Positions 1 to 9,436 of a stretch of DNA of 64,000 nucleotides are shown in pieces (positions within the stretch are counted from its first letter, which is position 1; each line of letters starts with the position of its first letter). The notes beneath the pieces were generated by a model. It made no database searches and was not told the origin of the DNA. It was given only the letters and a program-made list of their open reading frames with translations. Position numbers and translations under genes: made by a program. This DNA comes from Winogradskyella flava (GTDB lineage: Bacteria; Bacteroidota; Bacteroidia; Flavobacteriales; Flavobacteriaceae). Where the stretch lies: assembly GCF_014243395.1 (NCBI RefSeq), contig NZ_JACLCP010000002.1:186001-250000 (forward strand). Direction: 5' to 3'.

Positions 1-536
1 AGCTCTTTAATCATAATTTACCACAAGACATACGAGCATTGTCCATCAAAGAAGTAGATAAGGACTTTAACGTTATCCAAGATTCAAAAATCAAAGAGTA
101 TCATTATGTCTTTTCAGAAGGTCAAAAGAACCATCCGTTCTGTGCGCCAATACTAACAACGATTTTAGAACCTCTTGATGTTGATTTAATGAAAAAAGGT
201 GCCAAGTTATTTCAAGGTTCTCACAATTTTAAAACCTATTGTTATAAGGCTACTGACAAAGGAGAGTATCTTAGAACTATAGATTCTTCAGAAATTTTTA
301 ATAACACTATTTACCGAGCGAATTTCTTTCCAGAAAAATCCTATGTATTTAAAATAAAAGGTAAAGGTTTTATGCGAAATCAAATTCGCCTTATGTTTGG
401 TTGTCTAATCAAATTAGGTAGAGGAGAGGTAACCTTAGATTATATAAGGACTACATTGAAAGAAGATAGCACAGAAGTTATGGACTATATTGCACCAGCT
501 TCAGGATTGATTTTACATTCCATAAATTTTGAATAA
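1..536 (+). CDS. truA: tRNA pseudouridine synthase, TruA-like (5' end outside window)
   Basis: The reading frame is open from base 3, so the gene enters from the left edge; the first visible residues (LFNHNLPQDIRALS) already match the TruA family. TruA converts uridines of the tRNA anticodon arm to pseudouridine. What is visible is the C-terminal half, including the conserved FMRNQIR stretch and the closing family pattern; the catalytic aspartate would lie upstream and cannot be checked. A TTG at 39 could be mistaken for a start but lies inside the conserved domain. Family assignment is fairly sure; the exact tRNA positions modified are not. Confidence 0.8.
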   Translation, partial: LFNHNLPQDIRALSIKEVDKDFNVIQDSKIKEYHYVFSEGQKNHPFCAPILTTILEPLDVDLMKKGAKLFQGSHNFKTYCYKATDKGEYLRTIDSSEIFNNTIYRANFFPEKSYVFKIKGKGFMRNQIRLMFGCLIKLGRGEVTLDYIRTTLKEDSTEVMDYIAPASGLILHSINFE

Positions 537-570
537 AAAAAGGCACTAGCGTTTAAACTAATACCTTTTT
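537..570 (+). terminator. Hairpin terminator after truA-like gene
   Basis: An imperfect 13-bp stem (arms 537-549 and 558-570, two mismatches) with an A-rich left arm and a T-rich right arm lies between the convergent truA-like gene and the minus-strand membrane protein. It could serve both directions. Confidence 0.5.
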
Positions 571-590
571 TAAGATTGGTTGGTTAATTT

Positions 591-1040
591 TTAGTTGATC
601 CAATTTTTTCTGGCTGCGTCTCTAGAAAATAAGATCAATAATATGGCCACAACAGGAATCGCTATTGCCATAGTTAGTTCAAATGTATTTACGGTTAAAT
701 TCATATCTGCATAAATATCATTAAGTACGTAATTGTGTAATATTTGGCCTAACACAGCGATAAACGAAATTACAAAAAATGGCTTTGCCCAAGATTTTCT
801 TATTAATAAAAAAACACAGCCTAAAAAGCCACAGAAGACTGCCAAGGCATAACATGCTGTATACCATGCAGGAAAATCTAGCATTTGAAACGCTTGTTGC
901 CTCTCGTCCAACTGCGAAATCATTTCATCCGTCATAAAGGCATCTGCCAAATAAGCCATTACTCCCATTGCATTCCAGAGCAGTGCAATTACACTCACAA
1001 CCCAGAACCAAATGGGTGGTTTGTTAATAGAATTTGTCAT
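591..1040 (-). CDS. Small four-helix membrane protein, unknown function
   Basis: A 149-residue protein with four hydrophobic segments (about residues 10-32, 58-80, 86-106, 120-140). There is no recognised catalytic motif and no signal peptide apart from the first helix. Proteins of this size and pattern are common in flavobacteria and are often loosely named transporters; nothing in this sequence supports transport. It stands alone, converging on the truA-like gene. Confidence 0.6.
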   Translation of the reverse strand: MTNSINKPPIWFWVVSVIALLWNAMGVMAYLADAFMTDEMISQLDERQQAFQMLDFPAWYTACYALAVFCGFLGCVFLLIRKSWAKPFFVISFIAVLGQILHNYVLNDIYADMNLTVNTFELTMAIAIPVVAILLILFSRDAARKNWIN

Positions 1041-1153
1041 AATAATGTTGATTTAAATTAGTTAGTATTTAGCAGAAAAGGCTGCTCAATTAATTAACAA
1101 TGTATAAAAAATATCGTAAATCCTAAATTGCTAATAAAGTTTGAACCAACAAA

Positions 1154-1180
1154 AAAGGGTGAAAATTATTTTCACCCTTT
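1154..1180 (-). terminator. Rho-independent terminator
   Basis: A perfect 12-bp stem (AAAGGGTGAAAA with its complement, loop TTA) is followed, in minus-strand reading, by a T run opposite 1151-1156. It sits just downstream of the 73-residue gene at 1201-1422. Confidence 0.8.
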
Positions 1181-1200
1181 CTAAATTCCGTTATAAATAG

Positions 1201-1422
1201 TTAATCTACTACATGTAATTTTGGTTCTTTATCAACAAACTTTCCGTTGACAGATTCGCCGAGTATGATAACTTCTTTCGAACGCTCATACATTTTTATG
1301 GCACGATGCATCTGCAATTTTGTTCCACTGTAAAGTTTTACGCCTGATTTTGAACCTTTGTTTCTGATTTCAATATAATAACCATCTTTTAGTTTAGTTG
1401 GTCTTGTTGCTGGTCTACCCAT
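1201..1422 (-). CDS. Small conserved hypothetical protein
   Basis: A basic protein of 73 residues starting MGRPATRPTKLKDG. The frame stays open upstream to 1482, but the segment before the ATG at 1422 looks like leader sequence, so the internal ATG is chosen. No domain is recognised. The basic N-terminus and small beta-rich body would suit nucleic-acid binding, but that is a guess. A strong terminator follows. Confidence 0.55.
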   Translation of the reverse strand: MGRPATRPTKLKDGYYIEIRNKGSKSGVKLYSGTKLQMHRAIKMYERSKEVIILGESVNGKFVDKEPKLHVVD

Positions 1423-1678
1423 AAAATTTGATTGTGTTTTAAAAAAGTTATGCATTATACTGAAAATTCCCGCAACACACAAGTTTATTTTTGAGAATCT
1501 AATTCAAGATATTAACAGTTAAATTTCATTAACATATCCTACCCATGTTAACATAAAATTATCATAATAGAAGTACACTGGTGTTAAACCTTGTTAAGTC
1601 ACTTGACAAACTTTAATACACGCCTATATTAAATAGTGTACAATTAAGTTTAACCAAATAAAAATTTAAACAATAGTT

Positions 1679-2182
1679 ATGAACTACTTAAATATTAAAG
1701 ACGAAAAATTATTACCAACTGTTGTAGAACTCAACACTTTATTAGCCGATTATCAAATTTATTACCAGAATCTCAGAAATTTCCATTGGAATATTTTAGG
1801 CGAGAATTTCTTTGAACTTCATGAGAAATTTGAAGAACTCTACACCGACGCAAGGATAAAAATAGATGAAATAGCGGAACGTATATTAACACTGCGTTAC
1901 CACCCGATGAGTAATCTAAAAGATTTTTTAAAAACAGCTTCAATTGAAGAAGCGTCCTCAAAATTAACTGATAAGGAAATGGTCAAGACTATTTTAAATA
2001 ATCATGCTACACTACTAGTACAAATGACCAAAGTCATAGATAAAGCACAAGCTTCTAATGATGAGGGAACCATAGATTTAATTGGGGCCTACATTAGAGA
2101 ATTGGAGAAAAGTAGTTGGATGTTAGATGCATTTACAAAAGAAACAGAATCACAATTAAATGAGACAGTTTTAGAAAGATAA
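1679..2182 (+). CDS. dps: Dps-family ferroxidase / DNA-protection protein
   Basis: A 167-residue ferritin-like protein. Dps proteins form 12-subunit shells that oxidise Fe(II) with hydrogen peroxide and protect DNA. The ferroxidase ligands are visible with family spacing: H36 (in NFHWN), H48, E52 where many members have Asp, D63 and E67. Length is typical. The next gene, 47 bp downstream on the same strand, is an MscS channel, so the pair may be a stress operon. The upstream region is AT-rich with no promoter I would defend. Direct DNA binding cannot be told from sequence; no long basic tail is present. Confidence 0.9.
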   Translation: MNYLNIKDEKLLPTVVELNTLLADYQIYYQNLRNFHWNILGENFFELHEKFEELYTDARIKIDEIAERILTLRYHPMSNLKDFLKTASIEEASSKLTDKEMVKTILNNHATLLVQMTKVIDKAQASNDEGTIDLIGAYIRELEKSSWMLDAFTKETESQLNETVLER

Positions 2183-2229
2183 GCGTTAAGTTCATCTAAA
2201 ATGAATCTTTTAATTAAAAAAACATAATA

Positions 2230-3132
2230 ATGAAATCACAATTTAATGAAGCCCTTGGAAATCTTATAGATAAATTACAAGGCTGGTTTAATACGACTAT
2301 AGAATACATACCAAATTTTATATTGGCTGTCTTAGTGATGGTAGCTGCCTATTACACTTCTAAATACACGAGTAAATTTATTGGAAAATTAGTATCTAAG
2401 CGAGTAGAACAGGACTCTATAAAGAATGCTATTTCAAGAGTTTCTGCTGTCGTCATCGTTGCCTTGGGTTTATTTATGGCCTTAGGCGTTATGAATTTAG
2501 GCAAGGCCTTAACCTCTTTGCTAGCAGGTGCTGGTGTCGTTGGTTTGGCCATTGGTTTGGCACTACAAGGAACTTTGGCAAATACATTTGCTGGCTTAAT
2601 CTTATCATTTAGAAAGAAAATTCAAATAGGAAATTGGGTAGAAACTACTGGTTTTTCTGGTGAAGTCATAGATATTAATCTAAAGGATTTTACATTAAAG
2701 GAAGCTGATAATAATATTGTAGTAATTCCTAACAAAACCATATTGGAAAATCCGCTTAAGAATTATTCCCTTACAACACGAATGAGAGTGTTTTTGGAGT
2801 GTGGTGTAGGCTACGAATCCGACTTGGAAAAAGTAGAACAACTCACAAAAGATGTTATAGCCAATACTTTTGAGCAAGTTGAATCTGCAGATGACGTAGA
2901 ATTCTATTATACAGAATTTGGAGATAGTTCTATCAACTATTTGTGCAGATTCTGGATTGATGCTGAAAGTATGCTCGAAAAAATGAAAGCTAAAACAAAA
3001 GCCATTATTGAAATTAAAAAGGCTTATGACAAAGAGGGCATTAATATTCCATTCCCGATTAGAACACTGCAGTTCGATAATAAGCTTAGTGTTAAATCTC
3101 CCGATTTGCAAGAAGCGTTTTCAAATAATTAA
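2230..3132 (+). CDS. Small-conductance mechanosensitive channel, MscS family
   Basis: A 300-residue inner-membrane protein with three N-terminal helices (about residues 25-45, 65-85, 92-115). The pore helix carries the Gly/Ala-rich MscS signature (GLAIGLALQGTLANTFAG), followed by the beta domain and a C-terminal alpha/beta domain. MscS channels open on membrane tension to release solutes during hypo-osmotic shock. It follows dps closely. A second, larger MscS relative is at 11731-12972. Confidence 0.9.
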   Translation: MKSQFNEALGNLIDKLQGWFNTTIEYIPNFILAVLVMVAAYYTSKYTSKFIGKLVSKRVEQDSIKNAISRVSAVVIVALGLFMALGVMNLGKALTSLLAGAGVVGLAIGLALQGTLANTFAGLILSFRKKIQIGNWVETTGFSGEVIDINLKDFTLKEADNNIVVIPNKTILENPLKNYSLTTRMRVFLECGVGYESDLEKVEQLTKDVIANTFEQVESADDVEFYYTEFGDSSINYLCRFWIDAESMLEKMKAKTKAIIEIKKAYDKEGINIPFPIRTLQFDNKLSVKSPDLQEAFSNN

Positions 3133-3238
3133 AAAGTTAAATAATAAGTTTTTGAGTGATTCAGAATAGTTCTGGTTTCACCTAGTAATCTGTTGAACAG
3201 AATTACTGAATATATTAATCATAAAAAAATGAAAAATT

Positions 3239-3403
3239 ATGTTACGTTGGACAATCACATTTATAATCATTGCAATAATTGCCGGAATCTTAGGATTTGG
3301 AGGTATAGCAGGAGGGGCGGCTACAATAGCTAAAATATGCTTCTTTATATTTTTAGTACTTTTTGTACTATCCTTATTTAGAGGGGCTTCCAAAAGAATA
3401 TAA
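3239..3403 (+). CDS. DUF1328 family small membrane protein
   Basis: A 54-residue peptide starting [20 protein letters not shown] and ending LFRGASKRI, with two hydrophobic helices joined by a glycine-rich turn ([13 protein letters not shown]). This is the typical DUF1328 (YtjA-like) pattern. It is too short for ordinary gene calling. It lies in a group of small envelope/stress genes and is followed 51 bp later by an acidic lipoprotein. Function of the family is not established. Confidence 0.8.
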   Translation: MLRWTITFIIIAIIAGILGFGGIAGGAATIAKICFFIFLVLFVLSLFRGASKRI

Positions 3404-3454
3404 TTGACTAGAAGCACAAATCAAAACGCAATATTAACCACTAAATTTAGAACA

Positions 3455-3640
3455 ATGAAAAAACTCATATACATATTTATGGCACTATTTAGTCTAAGCT
3501 TAATGACCACGAGTTGTAGAGAACAAAAATCAACAGGCGATAAAGTAGAAGAGGCCGTTGATAAAGCTAGCGATGCAGTCGAGGATGTAGCAGATGATGT
3601 TTCGGACGAAGTAGAAGATTTAGTAGACGACAATAAATAA
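3455..3640 (+). CDS. Small acidic lipoprotein
   Basis: A 61-residue protein. Residues 1-20 are a lipoprotein signal ending in a lipobox (LMTTSC, Cys21). The mature part is a low-complexity chain rich in Asp, Glu, Val and Ala with seven-residue-like repeats (VDKASDAVEDVADDVSDEVE), probably an amphipathic helix. The ATG at 3455 is chosen because it begins the signal peptide; the frame upstream is leader. Similar short acidic lipoproteins are common near stress genes in flavobacteria. Function unknown. Confidence 0.7.
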   Translation: MKKLIYIFMALFSLSLMTTSCREQKSTGDKVEEAVDKASDAVEDVADDVSDEVEDLVDDNK

Positions 3641-3652
3641 TTAAGCTAAAGA

Positions 3653-3677
3653 AAGCCATCAATTAAGATGGCTTTTT
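3653..3677 (+). terminator. Rho-independent terminator
   Basis: An 8-bp stem AAGCCATC/GATGGCTT with loop AATTAA, followed by a T run, directly after the acidic lipoprotein gene. Confidence 0.8.
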
Positions 3678-3701
3678 TTATTTTTATACAAATCTTAAAC
3701 A

Positions 3702-4379
3702 ATGAGCACTACGATACCTAAAGAAACCCTTACATTTTTCAAAAAACTGGCCAAGAATAATGAACGGGATTGGTTTAATGAACACAAACCTGAATTTAAG
3801 GCTATTGAGGCCAAGGTTAAGTCTGCATATAATCATCTTGGCGAATTGATGAGTGCTCACGATCAAATAGAAAAGATCAAAATCTTCAGGATCTACAGAG
3901 ATGTACGTTTCTCGAAAAACAAGCTTCCTTATAAGACACATTTTGGCGGTTCGTTTGCCAGAAAAAAACCAGAATTAAGAGGTGGTTATTATTTGCATAT
4001 TCAACCTAATAACGAATCATTTATTGCGACTGGTTTTTGGGATCCTAATAAAGAAGACCTACTGCGCATACGAAAGGAGTTTGAGATGGATGATAGTGAA
4101 ATTCGTGATATCCTAAATGATAAAACGTTTAAAGGCACTTGGGGAGGATTCGTAGGTGATGAGTTAAAGACTGCACCAAAGGGTTTCGATAAAGAACATC
4201 CAGCCATAGATCTTATACGTCGTAAACAATTTATCTTCACAAAACAGTATACAGACAAAGCCGTCATTGCAGACGATTACTTGGAAAATGTCAACGACGC
4301 CTTTAAAAAAATACGACCGTATTTTGATTATATGAGTGATGTATTGACGACAAATCTTAATGGAGAATCGTTATTGTAA
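3702..4379 (+). CDS. DUF2461 domain protein
   Basis: A 225-residue soluble protein matching the DUF2461/TIGR02453 family through the segments FFKKLAKNNERDWFNEHK near the start, the central RIYRDVRFSKNKLPYKTHFG and GGYYLHI. The family is widespread and has no established biochemical role. There is no signal peptide. It starts 25 bp after the preceding terminator, so it is probably its own transcription unit, and converges on the minus-strand gene at 4391. Confidence 0.8.
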   Translation: MSTTIPKETLTFFKKLAKNNERDWFNEHKPEFKAIEAKVKSAYNHLGELMSAHDQIEKIKIFRIYRDVRFSKNKLPYKTHFGGSFARKKPELRGGYYLHIQPNNESFIATGFWDPNKEDLLRIRKEFEMDDSEIRDILNDKTFKGTWGGFVGDELKTAPKGFDKEHPAIDLIRRKQFIFTKQYTDKAVIADDYLENVNDAFKKIRPYFDYMSDVLTTNLNGESLL

Positions 4380-4390
4380 TCCAATTATTT

Positions 4391-4891
4391 TTAAGATTGT
4401 GATTTCTTTTTTTTCTTCTTTCCTTTTTTCTTTTGTTTTAAAGTCATTTCTCCGTCCCAACTTTTATTGCCACGAGTAGCGGTGTAAAACACCTCGTTAT
4501 CAATAATATCATTTATTTTTACATTTAACACATCACCTACATTAAATCGTGAAGGTCCAGACCTTATATTTCTTAATTTTCTGGGCATATAATCTTCTTC
4601 ATTAATTCGCACTGGTCTTTTGGTTCTTTTTTTACGATAAGTAGTAGTAGTTCTAATACTTATTATAGTTCTATTATATTCACAATCGTTCACCCATTCT
4701 AATTTAGATTTTATAAAATATGAACCAATAAATTCCGTATGATTATTACCACTAATAATAATCTGATTATTTTTCGTTTTTCCGTAAAATAAAGTTGAAT
4801 TCCTCAATGTTAAACATTTCTCGTTATCAGGTTGTTTATTGGCTACAAAAAATACTAAAACGACTGTAGCTAAAGGTATACTTTTGATCAT
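4391..4891 (-). CDS. Secreted or anchored hypothetical protein
   Basis: A 166-residue protein with a hydrophobic N-terminus, a middle with the pattern C..L..G.F ... EWVNDCEYN shared by a group of uncharacterised flavobacterial proteins, and a very basic lysine-rich tail (KQKKKGKKKKKKSQS). No enzyme motif is visible. The poly-lysine tail is encoded by an A-rich run that could be prone to slippage. Confidence 0.55.
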   Translation of the reverse strand: MIKSIPLATVVLVFFVANKQPDNEKCLTLRNSTLFYGKTKNNQIIISGNNHTEFIGSYFIKSKLEWVNDCEYNRTIISIRTTTTYRKKRTKRPVRINEEDYMPRKLRNIRSGPSRFNVGDVLNVKINDIIDNEVFYTATRGNKSWDGEMTLKQKKKGKKKKKKSQS

Positions 4892-4972
4892 CTTTCTAAA
4901 ATGAAGGTTTCCAAGTTAGGCACCAAAAACCATTCCAAGTATTAAAAACATGTAACCTATTTAGTTTTTAAA

Positions 4973-5389
4973 TTACACAGCTTTTAATATTTCAGGCTTG
5001 GTAAAAAGTTGAATACTACTAATTAGACGTTCCTTTACAATATTCATCATACGTTTGTTCAAAGCTGAAGAATTTTGAATGTACAACTTGTATTCTTCAA
5101 CGGTAAACTGACCAATGATCATACCCTTTATAGAATTTCTAAACTTCATGTCCTTATGTATGGCATTATCGATATATGCCAGTTGTTTCTGGACAGATAA
5201 ATCGTAGAAGACGTTTTTTCGTTTGCCGATATAGTTATTGAAGACAGCAACAAACAGATCATGCTGCATTTTAATAATTGGTCGCAATGTTTTATTCTGA
5301 AAGGCCTCTTCAAAACTCATGGAATCATAAACTTTTGCAGAGGCAATTGTAGGTCTTATGTTTTGGAGATCTTTAGTCCGAGTCGTCAT
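4973..5389 (-). CDS. Conserved hypothetical protein
   Basis: A 138-residue soluble, mostly helical, basic protein with no signal peptide and no motif that I can tie to a function. The opening MTTRTKDLQNIRPTI and an ending rich in charged helices look like a flavobacterial family of one-domain proteins that databases sometimes label glyoxalase; no glyoxalase metal ligands are apparent, so I do not adopt that name. Confidence 0.55.
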   Translation of the reverse strand: MTTRTKDLQNIRPTIASAKVYDSMSFEEAFQNKTLRPIIKMQHDLFVAVFNNYIGKRKNVFYDLSVQKQLAYIDNAIHKDMKFRNSIKGMIIGQFTVEEYKLYIQNSSALNKRMMNIVKERLISSIQLFTKPEILKAV

Positions 5390-5487
5390 GATCTAGTGAT
5401 TAAGGATTAATTTGAAACTAAATTTAGATATTAACCTGAGCGATTACAATGGATAGGGAATATGTTGTTAACGGTGTTATCAACAAA

Positions 5488-5516
5488 AAGACCGACTATA
5501 TCAATAAGTCGGTCTT
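5488..5516 (-). terminator. Rho-independent terminator for the BNR-repeat gene
   Basis: A perfect 10-bp stem (AAGACCGACT with its complement) with a T run in minus-strand reading, 24 bp beyond the stop codon of the gene at 5540-8554. Confidence 0.85.
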
Positions 5517-5539
5517 GAATATATATACACTTTGGCTAA

Positions 5540-8500
5540 CTAATCATTTAAGAAATCTTCAAATGATTGCAGCTCCATAGATTTTGTTTTAGCTTTCGAC
5601 TTTAGTTTTTCGAAATCTTTTTTAGCTTTACTAAATCGCTCTTCAATAATTGATAAATTATCCATTTCATTAGGCGATGGGCTATCATAACTATATGCTA
5701 TTTTAGCAAAAACCTGAGTCATTAGCTCACGTAATTGTGGTTCTGCAGAGCCAACATAATTGTCTCCAGTAGTAATTACTAAAGTCTCTTTTAATGCTAA
5801 CATTTTTTTACCCAACTTGTTATCTGTACCTGTATTCTCTAAAATAGCGTCTATTTGGTATACGATATAAGCTAATTCTTGAGTCATATCATATAACTTC
5901 ATAGTAACGTCCTGTTTGTCTGCTCTATCACCATCAGTTAGGCCAGCGTTAGCATCGTAGACCAATTCAATGCTGTGCTCATAAGTCTCCTTACCTTTAG
6001 TTAATACAACTTTATAAGTTCCTGCTGGAGCCCGAGGTGAAACAGCACCAGTAGTAGTCTTACCTTTGGCTATTTTTGGTTGTTTTATTCTGTAGTTCCA
6101 ATTCACAATATTGATTCCTTTAGACTTACCTGGACTTAAAGTTGACACCTTGTTGCCGTCCATATCTTGAATTTCCATAGTCATTTTACCAAATGTATGA
6201 CGCTTTTTAAGCAAATATTTAATTTGGGCAACTCTTGAAGGATTCCGACCTACAAACTGTGTTTCTGCTCCAAAATTACCTGAGAATCCGCTTTGATCTA
6301 CCATAACCGTTGGTTTTGATTCAAAGAAGTGTACTTTTTTACTTATTACTTCTGGACTAATTTCCCTTAAAGGCGAAATATCATCAATAATAATAACACC
6401 ACGTCCATGAGTTCCAAGCACCAAGTCATTAGTTCTTTTTTGAAGATCAATAAAGTGAATGGCTACTGAAGGCACATTATTAGTGAATTTACTCCAGCTC
6501 TTACCACCATCTAGCGTTATATATAGGCCAAATTCAGTTCCCAAAAATAATAGATTAGGGTTAACATAATCCTCTTGAATATTTCTCGCAAAACCAGTGA
6601 TCTCTGAAGTTGTGATACTCGTCCAAGTTTTCCCAAAATCAGTAGTTCTGTAGACATATGGAGTCATGTCGTTCATGGTGTGACCGTCAAAAACAGCGTA
6701 AGCCGTTGCTTTATCATGGACACTAGCTTCTATATGATAGACCCAAGTATGTTTGGGTAAGCCAGGGATATCTAGTGACGTATTGGTCCAGTTTTCACCA
6801 CCATCTTTAGTGATTTGTATGTTGCCATCATCTGTGCCAACCCAAATAATATTTTCATCAAAGGGAGATTCAACAATTGTGAAGATTGTCGTGTGATTTT
6901 CTGCGCCAGAATTATCCATAGATAAGCCACCTGATGCTTCTTGTTGCTGCTTTTCAGGATTGTTGGTTGTTAAATCTGGTGATATGATTTCCCAAGTATT
7001 GCCCATATCCTCGGACTTATGGAGAAATTGACTTCCCATATAAAAACGATCTGGTTGGTGTTTACTTATAGCCATAGGGGCATTCCAATTAAAACGTAAT
7101 TTGGCATGACCTTTCATGGGTAAAGGTTGTATTGTTTTTATTAATTCATTATCCACATCATAGCGCCAAACATTACCAGCGCCTTGGCTCTCCGAATAGA
7201 TGATATTTTTTGTTGGGTGACGTAGTACTCTAAAGCCGTCTCCACCACCAATGGAGTTCCAGTCACGAGCATTTATGCCTCCAGTAGATCTTGATGGCCC
7301 ATACCAAGACCCATTATCTTGTAAGCCTCCATAAACATTGTAAGGTTCATCATTATCTACACTAATATGATAAAATTGGGATAGTGGAAGATTTTCTACA
7401 ATCTCCATAGTGGTTCCACCATTCCAAGAACGATAAACACCGCCATCTGTACCAGCATATATTCGATCTGAATCATTGATATCAAAAACCACATCATGAA
7501 TATCACTATGCATGTTTCCTAAAGGTTTAAAGGTTTTACCACCATCTCTAGATATCGAGCCTGTTAATCCGCCTTTAATAATTACATTTTCATCCTTTGG
7601 GTCAATTGTAATTCTTGAAAAGTAGAATGGTCTTACGGTAAGTCCAAAATCATTATTTAATTGCACCCAGCTTTCACCAGCATCATCACTGCGATATAAA
7701 CCTTTCCGTTCATCTTTTTCGGCTTCAATAACCGTATATAAAACATTTGGATTACTAGGAGCAACAGCAATAGCCAAACGACCTAATTGTCCTTCTGGAA
7801 ATCCATTGTGAATTTTATTCCATGTAATACCACCATCTGTAGATTTGTACAAAGCGCTTTTATTACCACCCGACTCAAAAGACCATCCCGTACGCCTGAA
7901 TTCCCACATAGATGCATATAAGATATTTGGATTACTGGGATCCATGGCCAAGTCCGCACAACCAGTTCGCTCATCTGTATAGAGTATCTTGCTCCAAGTC
8001 GCTCCAGCATCAGTAGTCTTATATATACCGCGTTCTTCACTATCGCCCCAAAGTGCGCCCAAAACCGCTACATAAACTTCATTCGAGTTTTTAGGATTTA
8101 CAATAATATTTGCAATCCTTTCTGATTTTTCAAAACCATATTTTTTCCAATTGGCGCCACCATCTTCGGACTTATAAAGACCGTCACCAATAGATACACT
8201 ATTGCGTGTCCAAGTCTCACCAGTACCAACCCATATTACCTTGTCGGGATTGTTTGGATCTACTGCAACAGCACCAATGGATTGGCAATAGTCATCAAAA
8301 ATAGGATTAAAGGTTGTACCAGTATCATTACTTTTCCAAACACCACCACCAGCTGTTCCAGCATATATGATTCTTGGATTAGTAGGATGTGTTTCCATGT
8401 CATTTATACGACCGCTCATAAGGGCAGGACCTATATGTCTCGCGGTAAGGTCACCAAATATGGCTTCGCCATTAATTTTAGAATCGTCTTGTGCTTGAAC

Positions 8501-8554
8501 ACTAAATGCTACTAAGCATAAAAAGAACACCAATTGAATTGTTATTTTTTTCAT
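5540..8554 (-). CDS. Secreted VPS10/sortilin-like BNR-repeat protein
   Basis: A 1004-residue protein with a clear signal peptide (residues 1-21, ending VQAQ). Residues about 30-720 hold many Asp-box (BNR) motifs such as KSNDTGTTF, KSEDGGANW, RSDDAGESW and TKDGGENW, the mark of sortilin/VPS10-type beta-propellers. After this comes a beta-rich domain (about 750-880) and a helical C-terminus. Bacteroidota proteins of this type are often called glycosyl hydrolases on weak grounds; no catalytic residues are evident, so binding or scaffolding is equally possible. The last residues do not look like a type IX secretion tail. It is flanked by two hairpin terminators, so it may be transcribed separately from the LolA-like genes upstream. 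Confidence 0.8.
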   Translation of the reverse strand: MKKITIQLVFFLCLVAFSVQAQDDSKINGEAIFGDLTARHIGPALMSGRINDMETHPTNPRIIYAGTAGGGVWKSNDTGTTFNPIFDDYCQSIGAVAVDPNNPDKVIWVGTGETWTRNSVSIGDGLYKSEDGGANWKKYGFEKSERIANIIVNPKNSNEVYVAVLGALWGDSEERGIYKTTDAGATWSKILYTDERTGCADLAMDPSNPNILYASMWEFRRTGWSFESGGNKSALYKSTDGGITWNKIHNGFPEGQLGRLAIAVAPSNPNVLYTVIEAEKDERKGLYRSDDAGESWVQLNNDFGLTVRPFYFSRITIDPKDENVIIKGGLTGSISRDGGKTFKPLGNMHSDIHDVVFDINDSDRIYAGTDGGVYRSWNGGTTMEIVENLPLSQFYHISVDNDEPYNVYGGLQDNGSWYGPSRSTGGINARDWNSIGGGDGFRVLRHPTKNIIYSESQGAGNVWRYDVDNELIKTIQPLPMKGHAKLRFNWNAPMAISKHQPDRFYMGSQFLHKSEDMGNTWEIISPDLTTNNPEKQQQEASGGLSMDNSGAENHTTIFTIVESPFDENIIWVGTDDGNIQITKDGGENWTNTSLDIPGLPKHTWVYHIEASVHDKATAYAVFDGHTMNDMTPYVYRTTDFGKTWTSITTSEITGFARNIQEDYVNPNLLFLGTEFGLYITLDGGKSWSKFTNNVPSVAIHFIDLQKRTNDLVLGTHGRGVIIIDDISPLREISPEVISKKVHFFESKPTVMVDQSGFSGNFGAETQFVGRNPSRVAQIKYLLKKRHTFGKMTMEIQDMDGNKVSTLSPGKSKGINIVNWNYRIKQPKIAKGKTTTGAVSPRAPAGTYKVVLTKGKETYEHSIELVYDANAGLTDGDRADKQDVTMKLYDMTQELAYIVYQIDAILENTGTDNKLGKKMLALKETLVITTGDNYVGSAEPQLRELMTQVFAKIAYSYDSPSPNEMDNLSIIEERFSKAKKDFEKLKSKAKTKSMELQSFEDFLND

Positions 8555-8582
8555 GATTTAATTGAGTTGATTGGTTTGAAAA

Positions 8583-8605
8583 AATCCCCAAGAAAATTGG
8601 GGATT
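8583..8605 (-). terminator. Hairpin terminator between LolA-like and BNR genes
   Basis: Stem AATCCCCAA/TTGGGGATT with loop GAAAA, followed on the minus strand by a T run opposite 8579-8584. It lies 12 bp past the stop of the gene at 8617 and 28 bp before the start of the BNR gene, so it either ends the upstream transcript or attenuates read-through. Confidence 0.7.
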
Positions 8606-8616
8606 AAAATTTGTAT

Positions 8617-9396
8617 TTAGTTTTTGTCTTTGGGCTCTTCAGAGGCTTCATCTTCTGGATACTCAAATGCTTTTACATCGACATCTGGGTTCAGTTCAAC
8701 ACCATCTACAGACATAGAAAAACCTGGTTGGTCTTTTAGTCCTTGTGTCATTGAAAAGGCGAAGTAAAGACCATCAACTTCTTGGTAATCGCTAAATGTA
8801 ATTTGAGACATTTTTCCTTTCATAGGACCTGATTTTATCTCATTCTGCATCGCAATAGGCACAAAGTTTTCAGTATCAAAAAAGTAATAAGATATATTAT
8901 CTTCTTTTTTACCATCTACTAACATAGGACTCTTAGTCAACTTTATCTTAAATGTATTAGTGCCATCTATTTCTTCTTTACCCATTAATTCAATGCTATA
9001 GCCTTTATCCTTATAATTCAAAAATGGGTCAGGGAAGTTTGCTTTTTCAAGCTTCATGTTCTCTGCAGCTTCTTGAGTACCTTTCTCAGCTTTTTGTGTC
9101 ATCATATTGGTATTCCATAGTACTTCACCATCAAAAACATTTTGCTTTACTTTTTGGCCTTGAATATCAATAACAACCATTTGCTTTCCTTCTTTTAATC
9201 GTACAATCTCAGCTGGAATTTCCATACCACCTTGATTAATCTTTACAGATAGCTTAATACCGTCTAATTTATTCCAGCTTTCTGCACCACCTATATTTTC
9301 TAGATAAGTCTCAATAATTTCATCAGCAGTCTGCGCGTTAATTGTTAAGCCAAAGCCCGCAATTAGTGTAAAAAGAAATAGTTTTAAGTGTTTCAT
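8617..9396 (-). CDS. LolA-like outer-membrane lipoprotein-sorting family protein (copy 1)
   Basis: A 259-residue exported protein: signal peptide ending TINAQ, then the shared motif ETYLENIGGAESWNKLDGIK, a beta-rich body with LNYKDKGYSIELMGKE, YYFFDTENFVPIA and DYQEVDGLYF, and an acidic tail. The fold pattern is that of LolA/LolB-like periplasmic proteins that hold lipid or lipoprotein in an open barrel; actual cargo is not known. It is the downstream member of a tandem pair with 9437-10186 (40-bp gap), with strongly similar motif order. Confidence 0.7.
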   Translation of the reverse strand: MKHLKLFLFTLIAGFGLTINAQTADEIIETYLENIGGAESWNKLDGIKLSVKINQGGMEIPAEIVRLKEGKQMVVIDIQGQKVKQNVFDGEVLWNTNMMTQKAEKGTQEAAENMKLEKANFPDPFLNYKDKGYSIELMGKEEIDGTNTFKIKLTKSPMLVDGKKEDNISYYFFDTENFVPIAMQNEIKSGPMKGKMSQITFSDYQEVDGLYFAFSMTQGLKDQPGFSMSVDGVELNPDVDVKAFEYPEDEASEEPKDKN

Positions 9397-9436
9397 TAGT
9401 GTTTATTTAGAATTATTAATTTATTTGAATTGTAAG

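Noticed and set aside
4973..5389. Glyoxalase
   Set aside because: This name is used loosely for similar proteins, but no metal-binding His/Glu pattern of glyoxalases is present.
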